Source: Candidatus Poribacteria bacterium (GTDB lineage Bacteria; Poribacteria; WGA-4E; GCA-2687025). Taken from it: a stretch of 13,216 bases of DNA. The DNA is taken from assembly GCA_028818695.1 (NCBI GenBank), contig JAPPNK010000013.1, positions 1 through 13,216 on the forward strand, read 5' to 3'. Both the position numbers and the translations under genes were made by a program. Position 1 is the first letter of the stretch, and each line of letters begins with the position of its first letter. Below, piece after piece: positions 7,260 to 13,216 of the stretch. The notes beneath the pieces were generated by a model that worked only from the letters and a program-made list of their open reading frames with translations, was not told the DNA's origin and searched no databases.

Positions 7260-7265
7260 TATAAT
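7260..7265 (+). promoter_or_regulatory. -10 element for pafA
   Basis: A perfect TATAAT lies 38 nt before the TTG start of pafA. It predicts a start near 7272 and a leader of about 32 nt. No good -35 hexamer sits at 16-18 bp spacing (the region reads around ACATGCATT), so the promoter may need an activator or an alternative contact. Confidence 0.5.
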
Positions 7266-7292
7266 AAGTTGCAGGTTGGGTTGATTAGGTTT

Positions 7293-7299
7293 GGGGAAG
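7293..7299 (+). promoter_or_regulatory. Ribosome binding site for the TTG start of pafA
   Basis: GGGGAAG lies 4-7 nt before TTG 7304. It supports that non-ATG start, which is also the one that reproduces the usual PafA N-terminus. Confidence 0.55.
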
Positions 7300-7303
7300 C
7301 CGT

Positions 7304-8659
7304 TTGAAGCGTCGCGTTTACGGTCTTGAAAACGAGTACGGCATCATCTGCTCCGCAGACAAAAAGGGCGGGAAGGCTCTGTCGATTCAAAACTCGGTCG
7401 TCTATCTCTTCAGGGAGATCATCTCTAAGCGGATGTACCCCGACGTGTTTTTGGAAAACGGGGCGCGGTTTTATCAGGATATTGGGTGCCATCCTGAATA
7501 TGCGACGCCCGAATGCGACGATGTGCGGGAGCTGGTTGCGCATGACCGCGCCGGGGAGCGGATCATCGAATATCTTGCCAAATCGGCTGAAAACAAGATG
7601 CGGGAAGAGGGCCTTCCCGGCAAAATCTCTGTCTTTAAAAACAACACGGACACGCCCGGCAACACCTACGGCTGCCATGAAAATTATCTGATGGACAGGT
7701 CGGTCGGGTTTCGGCAGCTGCCGGCGCTGCTGATTCCGTTTTTTGTTACGCGGCAGGTGTTCAGCGGGGCTGGGAAGGTTCGGTCGTCTGAACGGGGGCG
7801 CTTTGTTATTTCGCAGCGGGCGCAGTATATCCGCGAAGACATCTCCATTGCGACGACGACGGCGCGCGGGATTATCAACACCCGAGACGAACCGCACGCC
7901 GACCGGGAAAAGTACCGGCGGCTGCATGTGATCGTCGGCGACTCGAATATGTCTGAATTTGTGACCTATCTGAAGGTGGGGACGACGGACCTGATCTTGC
8001 AGATGATTGAGGATGGCGCCTTGGACAAGTCGCTTGAGTTGCGGGAATCGGTTCCAGCGCTGACGCAGATCTCCGAAGACCTGGAGTGCAAGCGGGAGAT
8101 TGAGCTTCAGAACGGGAAGCGGATGACCGCCGTTCAGGTTCAACGCGAATACTGGATGCGGGCGAAGGATTACTATCAGCATGAGGACAGCCCGTTTGTG
8201 AAGGATATTCTTGAAAAATGGGATATGGTGCTGACGGGGCTTGAGACGGATCCTGAAAGCCTGCATCGGTATCTGGACTGGGTCAACAAGCGGCAGATAC
8301 TGGAAAAATACGCCGCGTCGCGCAAAATTCGATGGGACAGCCACGCGCTTTTGCGGCTAGACTTAGAATATCACAACATCAACATGTCTAAGGGCATCTT
8401 TTACTCGATGGAGAAGAAAGGTCTCGTGGAGCGGCTTGTTACGGACAAGGAAATTGAACGCGCCATGAGGCATCCGCCTAAAACGACTCGCGCCGCTTTT
8501 CGGGGGCGGTTTGTGAAGCTGCAAAATGAAGAGAAAATTCTGTGCGGCGTCAACTGGAGCTATATCCAGCTTTATGAGCCGTACCAAAAGCTGTATCTCT
8601 CAACCGATCCGCTGCAGCCGGATTATGAAGAAGCGAATCGTATGATCTATTCCATGTAA
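7304..8659 (+). CDS. pafA: Pup-protein ligase PafA
   Basis: PafA joins the C-terminal glutamate of the small modifier Pup (or a Pup-like UBact) to lysines of target proteins using ATP. It belongs to the carboxylate-amine ligase superfamily related to glutamine synthetase. The 451-residue length equals actinobacterial PafA. Hallmarks are GLENEYG (7-13) with metal/ATP-binding Glu9 and Glu11; [20 protein letters not shown] (51-70) with the catalytic Asp59; FKNNTD (111-116); GCHENYL (123-129); [10 protein letters not shown] (191-200); and [16 protein letters not shown] (203-218). The insertion that marks the depupylase Dop is absent, so ligase is the better call. The start is TTG 7304, backed by a GGGGAAG site and the family N-terminus. 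No Pup, Dop, proteasome or ATPase gene is adjacent. ppdK follows after 17 bp. Confidence 0.93.
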   Translation: MKRRVYGLENEYGIICSADKKGGKALSIQNSVVYLFREIISKRMYPDVFLENGARFYQDIGCHPEYATPECDDVRELVAHDRAGERIIEYLAKSAENKMREEGLPGKISVFKNNTDTPGNTYGCHENYLMDRSVGFRQLPALLIPFFVTRQVFSGAGKVRSSERGRFVISQRAQYIREDISIATTTARGIINTRDEPHADREKYRRLHVIVGDSNMSEFVTYLKVGTTDLILQMIEDGALDKSLELRESVPALTQISEDLECKREIELQNGKRMTAVQVQREYWMRAKDYYQHEDSPFVKDILEKWDMVLTGLETDPESLHRYLDWVNKRQILEKYAASRKIRWDSHALLRLDLEYHNINMSKGIFYSMEKKGLVERLVTDKEIERAMRHPPKTTRAAFRGRFVKLQNEEKILCGVNWSYIQLYEPYQKLYLSTDPLQPDYEEANRMIYSM

Positions 8660-8676
8660 ACATCATTGGAGGCGCC

Positions 8677-11397
8677 ATGGCCGACGAACCAAAAAATGTA
8701 TACTACTTCAGCCAAACGAAAACGGACGGCGACGCAACCCTGCGGGAGCTCCTCGGCGGAAAAGGAGCCAACCTCGCAGAGATGAGCCGCATCGGGCTGC
8801 CCGTTCCGCCCGGTTTCACGATCACGACCGACGTCTGCACATACTTTACCCAGAACGACCGATCCTATCCATACGGGCTGCGCGAAGAGACGGCTGAAGC
8901 TGTCGCATTTTTGGAAACGCAGACAGGGAAAATTTTTGGAGACAGCGAAAATCCGCTGCTCTTCTCGGTGCGCTCCGGCTCGCGGGAATCGATGCCCGGC
9001 ATGATGGACACGATCTTGAACCTTGGGTTGAACGATCAGACCGTTCAGGCGCTGGGGCGGCAGACCAACAATGACAGGTTTGCGTGGGACTGCTACCGGC
9101 GCTTTGTGCAGATGTACGGCGACGTCGTCATGGGCGTTCAGCCGCGCGACGACCATGAGCATGAGCCGTTTGACGAGGTGATGGACGCGCTGAAAGTTGA
9201 ATGCGGGGCGCAGCAGGACGCCGACCTGACCGCGGACGACCTGCAGGAGCTGATCAGGCGGTACAACCGTCTCATCAAGCAGCGGACAGGGCGCGAATTT
9301 CCGCAAGACCCTGTTGAGCAGTTGTGGGGCGCTGTCGGGGCGGTGTTCGGGTCATGGGACAATGAGCGGGCTGTTGTGTATCGGCGGCGGTACCACATTC
9401 CCTCCGACTGGGGAACGGCGGTGAACGTCCAGACGATGGCGTTTGGAAACATGGGGGAGGATTCTGGGACGGGCGTCGCCTTCACGCGGGACCCTGCGAC
9501 AGGCGAAAAGGTGTTTTACGGGGAATATCTATTGAACGCGCAGGGCGAGGATGTTGTCGCCGGGGTGCGGACGCCGAAGCCGGTCGCCCAGCTCGCCGAA
9601 GAGATGCCGGAGGCGTACGAGGAGCTGGAGCGCATCCGCGGCGTTCTCGAGCGGCAGTTCCGCGACATGCAGGATTTTGAGTTCACCATTGAGCGCAACA
9701 CGGTTTATCTTCTGCAAACGCGCAACGGGAAGCGGACGGGGCTTGCCGCAATTCGCATCGCCGCCGAAATGGCGAACGAGGGGCTGGTGGACTGGAAGGC
9801 GGCGATTCAGACGATACCGCCCGACTCGCTAGAACATATCCTCGCGCCGGTGTTTGACGCGGAAGGTCTGCGTCAGGCGGCGGCGGACGATCGGCTGCTG
9901 GCGCGCGGGCTGCCGGCAGGTCCAGGGGCGGCTTCTGGAAAGATTGTTTTCAGCGCCGACGCGGCGGAGAAGATGTCCGCGGGGGGCGACAAGGTGGTTC
10001 TCGCGCGCATTGAGACCAGCCCTGAAGATTTGAGAGGAATGCTCGCTTCAGACGGAATTTTGACCGCCAGAGGAGGCGTGAGCAGCCATGCCGCGCTGGT
10101 CGCCCGGCAGATGGGGAAGGTCTGCGTCTGCGGGTGCGGCGATCTGAACATCAATTATGAGCGGCGGGAGATGCAGGTTGCCGGGCGCGTTCTGCGCGAA
10201 GGCGACGAGATCTCCATCGACGGCTCCACGGGGCAGGTGTTTGAAGGCAGCATCAACACCGCGCCCAGCGAAGTGATTCAGGCGCTCGTCGACAACCGAG
10301 AAGAGGCGAAGGAAAGCAGGACCTACAAGCTATACGCGCAGATCATGGAGTGGGCTGACCAGGCGCGGAAATTGGGCGTCCGCACAAACGCCGACCAGCC
10401 CGACCAAGCGGCGAACGCCATCGCGTTCGGAGCCGAAGGCATCGGCCTCTGCCGAACGGAGCATATGTTCTTTGAAGGCGACCGCATTGTCGCCGTGCGC
10501 GAGATGATCCTCGCCGAAAGCGAAGAAGGGCGCCGAAAAGCGCTGGCGAAGCTGCTGCCGATTCAGCGCGAGGATTTTGAGAACATCTTCCGCGCGATGG
10601 ACGGACTTCCGGTCACGATACGCACGCTTGACCCGCCTTTGCATGAGTTTCTGCCGCACACCGAGCGCGAAATGGAGCAGGTCGCGCAGGAGCTGGGCGT
10701 CTCCATCGACGCCGTGAAGGCGTCCGTCGCCGGGCTGGAAGAGGCGAACCCGATGCTTGGACATCGCGGATGCCGGCTTGGGATCGCGTATCCTGAAATC
10801 ACCGAAACGCAGGCGCAGGCGATTTTTGAAGCGGCGGTGAATGTCGCCAAAGAGGGCGTTGACGTTCAGCCCGAAATCATGGTGCCGCTTGTCGGGACGC
10901 GCAAGGAGCTGACGCTGCAGCGGAAGGTGATTGACGACGCGGCGAAGCGCGTCTTTGAAGAGAAGGGGCATGCGGTCGAGTACCTTGTCGGGACGATGAT
11001 TGAGGTGCCGCGCGCCGCCCTGGTCGCGAATCAGATTGCGGAAGACGCCGATTTCTTCAGCTTCGGAACAAACGATTTGACGCAAACCGCGTTCGGACTT
11101 TCGCGGGACGACGCGCCCCGATTTTTGCCGATCTACATTGAGCGGGACATCTATCTGGGCGATCCGTTCGTCGCCATCGACCTGGACGGCGTCGGACAGC
11201 TCATCGAGATGGGAACCGTTAAGGGGCGGGAGACGCGCTCCGATCTGAAGGTGGGCATCTGCGGGGAGCATGGCGGGGATCCGTCCTCGGTCGCCTTTTG
11301 CCACAAGGCGGGGCTGGACTACGTCAGCTGCTCGCCGTTCCGCGTGCCGATTGCGCGGCTTGCGGCGGCTCAAGCGGCGTTGAAAGACGATGCGTAA
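8677..11397 (+). CDS. ppdK: Pyruvate, phosphate dikinase
   Basis: PPDK reversibly converts pyruvate, ATP and phosphate to phosphoenolpyruvate, AMP and pyrophosphate in the cytoplasm. The 906-residue length is typical of bacterial PPDK (about 870-900). Domains in order are an N-terminal ATP-grasp domain, with [20 protein letters not shown] (27-46) and [16 protein letters not shown] (97-112); a central phosphohistidine domain with [18 protein letters not shown] and swinging His471; and a C-terminal PEP/pyruvate TIM barrel with [23 protein letters not shown] and [10 protein letters not shown], where Cys862 is the expected catalytic acid. Two residues before His471, where PPDKs usually have threonine, is Ser469. 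The ATG has GGAGG 4 nt upstream. It lies 17 bp after pafA and 9 bp before the CBM9-like gene, so the three are probably co-transcribed. Confidence 0.97.
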   Translation: MADEPKNVYYFSQTKTDGDATLRELLGGKGANLAEMSRIGLPVPPGFTITTDVCTYFTQNDRSYPYGLREETAEAVAFLETQTGKIFGDSENPLLFSVRSGSRESMPGMMDTILNLGLNDQTVQALGRQTNNDRFAWDCYRRFVQMYGDVVMGVQPRDDHEHEPFDEVMDALKVECGAQQDADLTADDLQELIRRYNRLIKQRTGREFPQDPVEQLWGAVGAVFGSWDNERAVVYRRRYHIPSDWGTAVNVQTMAFGNMGEDSGTGVAFTRDPATGEKVFYGEYLLNAQGEDVVAGVRTPKPVAQLAEEMPEAYEELERIRGVLERQFRDMQDFEFTIERNTVYLLQTRNGKRTGLAAIRIAAEMANEGLVDWKAAIQTIPPDSLEHILAPVFDAEGLRQAAADDRLLARGLPAGPGAASGKIVFSADAAEKMSAGGDKVVLARIETSPEDLRGMLASDGILTARGGVSSHAALVARQMGKVCVCGCGDLNINYERREMQVAGRVLREGDEISIDGSTGQVFEGSINTAPSEVIQALVDNREEAKESRTYKLYAQIMEWADQARKLGVRTNADQPDQAANAIAFGAEGIGLCRTEHMFFEGDRIVAVREMILAESEEGRRKALAKLLPIQREDFENIFRAMDGLPVTIRTLDPPLHEFLPHTEREMEQVAQELGVSIDAVKASVAGLEEANPMLGHRGCRLGIAYPEITETQAQAIFEAAVNVAKEGVDVQPEIMVPLVGTRKELTLQRKVIDDAAKRVFEEKGHAVEYLVGTMIEVPRAALVANQIAEDADFFSFGTNDLTQTAFGLSRDDAPRFLPIYIERDIYLGDPFVAIDLDGVGQLIEMGTVKGRETRSDLKVGICGEHGGDPSSVAFCHKAGLDYVSCSPFRVPIARLAAAQAALKDDA

Positions 11398-11406
11398 GGC
11401 GGCAGG

Positions 11407-12033
11407 ATGGCGCTGATACCGGCGCGGTACGCCTTTCGCCCCGTCGCGGAATGCAGGCGCATCGGACCGATGGAGCCGTTTGAGATTGTCTCTTCCCCCT
11501 ACCTTTTAACAGGGCTGATTGGGGCAGGCGGCGACGAATGGGACGAGCCGTTTGCGACCGCATACGCCGGCTGGACGGACGACGAGCTGCGCTTCGGCTT
11601 TCAGGTGAACCTGCGCCGCCCGCCTAAAACATTTCCAAGCCGATGGTGGGAGGGGGACTGCGTGGAGCTTTTTTTAGACCTGCGCGGCTCCCTCCCGCGC
11701 GATCGGTATACGGAGCATTGCGTTCACTTTTTTTTGCTGCCAGGGGCGCAGGCGTCTGCCGGGCGGTGCGAGCCGGCGGTGGAGTATCAGGTCGCCGTTC
11801 AGAACGACGAAACGGTTCGCGTCCATTGCGACATCTTTGCCCGCGGATACCAGCTCGATGCAACGTTCACGCGGCAGGCGATCCCGACCTTCGACCCGAC
11901 CGCCCATAAAAAGATCGGCTTCAATTACATCATACGAGAAGCGGGCGGAAGGGCGCAGCATTGGACAGCGGGGCAGGAGCTGGACCCGTTTCGAGATCCT
12001 AGCGTCTGGGGGCTGTTGGAGTTAGCGGATTAG
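11407..12033 (+). CDS. CBM9-like (DOMON-type) domain protein
   Basis: The 208-residue product resembles the carbohydrate-binding module family 9-like beta-sandwich. Signs are an opening strand PFEIVSSPYLLTG (24-36), the core strand pair GDCVELFLDLRG (83-94), KIGFNYIIREAGGR (169-182) with an early tryptophan in the next loop, and the closing DPSVWGLLELAD. Such domains bind sugars or, in related DOMON folds, heme or other ligands; the ligand cannot be told here. No signal peptide or membrane helix is seen, so it is probably cytoplasmic, which is unusual because many CBM9-like proteins are secreted. ATG 11407 has AAGG 7 nt upstream, overlapping the ppdK stop region. A second in-frame ATG at 11470 (residue 22) is possible. 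It is last in the pafA-ppdK run. Confidence 0.75.
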   Translation: MALIPARYAFRPVAECRRIGPMEPFEIVSSPYLLTGLIGAGGDEWDEPFATAYAGWTDDELRFGFQVNLRRPPKTFPSRWWEGDCVELFLDLRGSLPRDRYTEHCVHFFLLPGAQASAGRCEPAVEYQVAVQNDETVRVHCDIFARGYQLDATFTRQAIPTFDPTAHKKIGFNYIIREAGGRAQHWTAGQELDPFRDPSVWGLLELAD

Positions 12034-12061
12034 GCAGCGCGCCGGCAGATAACAAGAGCGC

Positions 12062-12116
12062 AAAAAACGGATGCGGGCGCCGGCAAAGACGCTCCGCATC
12101 CGTCGTTCGTTCTTTT
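12062..12116. terminator. Bidirectional intrinsic terminator
   Basis: ACGGATGCGG (12067-12076) pairs perfectly over 10 bp with CCGCATCCGT (12094-12103). On the minus strand the stem is followed by six uridines, from the A-run at 12062-12067 (the last A also pairs in the stem), forming a strong rho-independent terminator for the LamG gene that ends at 12174. On the plus strand the stem is followed by a weaker T-rich stretch ending in TTCTTTT (12110-12116), which could end the pafA-ppdK-CBM9 transcript. Its position between two convergent genes supports both roles. The 12034-12173 gap holds nothing else that I can support. Confidence 0.75.
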
Positions 12117-12173
12117 GGTCGACGGGAGAGTCGGCTTTCAGAGATGAAGCAACTGCGCCCGTCCAGATGAAGT

Positions 12174-12962
12174 CTAGCGTTGACTCCGCAAATCCGCCCA
12201 TTGAACCGCGAGTTTTCCTGCGGGTTCCACCGACAGCAGAATATCGCCCGCCATGGCGGTCATAATCTCATCCGGCGTGAGCGCAACGCTCCAGATGCCC
12301 ACCTCGTCAATGGAACCGTGGAAATGTTCGCGGTTGCCTTCGCTGTTTCTGCCGATGGCGACCGGCACATCGTTGGCGGTGATCGTACCTGTGGTGGCGA
12401 CGCTCAACACCTCCTCGCCGTCCTGGTAAAGGCGCATGTCGGAGCCGTCGTATGTGGCGGCAATGTGGCTCCACTCGTTGCTCGGCAATTGAGGCGTTTC
12501 GCCGTTGCGGCACAGCCGCTCCTGTCCGTTGTCGACCGCAATCGTGAAGCCGAGTCGCCCGTCGGTGCCGGCCATCTCGTAAAAGCCGTACGACATCCAC
12601 GGCCAAGTATCGCCCGCCCAGCACTTGTTGACGATCCGCTGCCATTCGAGGTTGAACGCCGTCGGATAGACCCACGCCATGAGAGTGATCTCATCGGCGA
12701 TGTCGAGCGAAGGCGCGTCCGGCACCTCCACCCATCCGCCGGCCGCGCCGCTCAAAGAGATCGCTTTACCGTACTTGCCGTCCGCCCACTCCGCCATATG
12801 AAGCGTTCCGTTGTTGCCATGCTTGGAGGCGTCCATCGCTGTATCGCCGGCGCCTTCTTCAAAATCGAGATACAGAGCGAGCGCGTCGTACTGAACCGCC
12901 CAACTGCTTCCGTGAAACAGACACAGCGCCGCAACGCTTGTCAAAAGAACCCGTGCCGTCAT
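12174..12962 (-). CDS. Secreted LamG/concanavalin A-like domain protein
   Basis: The 262-residue product has a signal peptide (residues 1-22: basic start, hydrophobic core VLLTSVAALCLF, likely cleavage after SWA). Nearly all of the mature protein is a LamG-like jellyroll. Landmarks are LYLDFEEGAGDTAMDAS (30-46), GKYGKAISLSG (62-72), ITLMAWVYP (92-100), NEWSHIAATYDGSDMRLYQ (162-180) and HGSIDEVGIWSVALTPDEI (215-233). These domains bind glycans or other extracellular ligands; no catalytic residues are evident. A short tail, LSVEPAGKLAVQWADLRSQR (243-262), follows the fold. It looks like the stereotyped tails on LamG proteins of Poribacteria-like genomes and may be a sorting signal, which is inference. 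AAGGAGA lies 7 nt before the ATG. It is a single-gene unit with its own promoter and terminator. Confidence 0.9.
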   Translation of the reverse strand: MTARVLLTSVAALCLFHGSSWAVQYDALALYLDFEEGAGDTAMDASKHGNNGTLHMAEWADGKYGKAISLSGAAGGWVEVPDAPSLDIADEITLMAWVYPTAFNLEWQRIVNKCWAGDTWPWMSYGFYEMAGTDGRLGFTIAVDNGQERLCRNGETPQLPSNEWSHIAATYDGSDMRLYQDGEEVLSVATTGTITANDVPVAIGRNSEGNREHFHGSIDEVGIWSVALTPDEIMTAMAGDILLSVEPAGKLAVQWADLRSQR

Positions 12963-13050
12963 GTCAAATTCTCCTTGTTGATGCCGTTGTCCTCCGCAGC
13001 GGAAACCCTTCAGACTTCAAATGGGGTCGTCAGATTTCCGCTTCGTCCGC

Positions 13051-13079
13051 AGTGTAACAGAATTTGATTTTAGGATCAA
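13051..13079 (-). promoter_or_regulatory. Sigma70-like promoter for the LamG protein gene
   Basis: On the minus strand TTGATC (13074-13079) and TACACT (13051-13056) are exactly 17 bp apart. A start near 13044 gives a leader of about 80 nt ahead of ATG 12962. The pair is consistent with a housekeeping-type promoter, and the gene's isolated position makes a dedicated promoter necessary. Confidence 0.5.
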
Positions 13080-13163
13080 GAGTTTCTGCCGCAGGCAGTC
13101 TCTATAGACGATGCTTTTGATTTTAAAGAGCCGTTTTAGAATGCGGAGGCTGTCTACGAAAAA

Positions 13164-13189
13164 CTCTGGATTCCCGCTTTCGCGGGAGT
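13164..13189. repeat. Dispersed hairpin repeat, copy 3
   Basis: ATTCCCGC (13170-13177) pairs with GCGGGAGT (13182-13189) around TTTC, giving an 8-bp stem with one G-T pair. Its left flank CTCTGGATTCCCG is identical to copy 1 at 3110-3122. It lies upstream of the LamG promoter, in the 254-bp stretch between that gene and the window edge, in which I find no supported gene. Confidence 0.65.
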
Positions 13190-13216
13190 ATCTGTGTTCA
13201 AAGTCAATCATTTCGT

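Noticed and set aside
7113-7307. 64-residue open frame on the plus strand, considered as a Pup/UBact-like modifier
   Set aside because: It spans the hairpin repeat, overlaps the pafA start, and lacks a C-terminal GG(E/Q). No other short frame in 7038-7303 ends that way either.
7304-8659. Assignment as the depupylase/deamidase Dop
   Set aside because: The characteristic Dop insertion is absent, and length and motifs follow PafA throughout.
12180-13067. 295-residue plus-strand frame antisense to the LamG gene
   Set aside because: The minus strand has a signal peptide, LamG motifs, ribosome binding site, promoter and terminator; this frame has none.
13017-13211. 64-residue open frame on the minus strand
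   Set aside because: Its start reads YSRESGNPEF, the familiar translation of an intergenic ATTCCCG hairpin repeat; the rest is basic and low in complexity, and it covers the LamG promoter.

Overview
This window looks like chromosomal DNA from an uncultured, GC-rich, non-actinobacterial bacterium. Four things suggest this. It carries a Pup ligase (PafA), which outside Actinobacteria is known from Nitrospirae and several candidate phyla that use Pup/UBact-like tags. It has a secreted LamG-fold protein with a short stereotyped C-terminal tail. It has scattered ATTCCCG...CGGGAAT hairpins. Its rpsB-tsf-frr cluster lacks pyrH. Together these are most like Candidatus Poribacteria or a similarly placed lineage, but that placement is inference from protein style and no search could be run.

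Layout. (1) 1-2301, plus strand: a translation operon with a sigma70-like promoter (64-92), rpsB (S2 with a long acidic tail, probably a TTG start), tsf (short-form EF-Ts) and frr (ribosome recycling factor). (2) 7037 down to 2307, minus strand: two tandem YibE/F-type membrane proteins and a membrane-anchored TPR protein, joined by two 4-bp ATGA overlaps. An unrecognised all-helical protein follows after a 155-bp gap that holds a hairpin repeat; it converges on frr with only 5 bp between stop codons. (3) 7038-7303: a divergent intergenic region with promoter-like elements and a perfect hairpin repeat. (4) 7304-12033, plus strand: pafA (TTG start), ppdK (pyruvate phosphate dikinase) and a CBM9-like protein, closely spaced and probably co-transcribed. 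(5) 12034-12173: a strong, apparently bidirectional intrinsic terminator. (6) 12962 down to 12174, minus strand: a secreted LamG-domain protein with its own good promoter; its upstream region carries another hairpin repeat.

How the genes fit together. Block 1 is housekeeping translation. Block 2 looks like a membrane complex or transporter of unknown substrate, with the TPR protein as scaffold. Block 3 joins protein tagging for proteolysis to PEP/pyruvate interconversion, an unusual pairing; no Pup, Dop, proteasome subunit or Mpa/ARC ATPase gene lies in the window. The most unusual items are the isolated pafA in a metabolic operon, the paired YibE/F-TPR cassette with its unknown partner, and the dispersed hairpin family.
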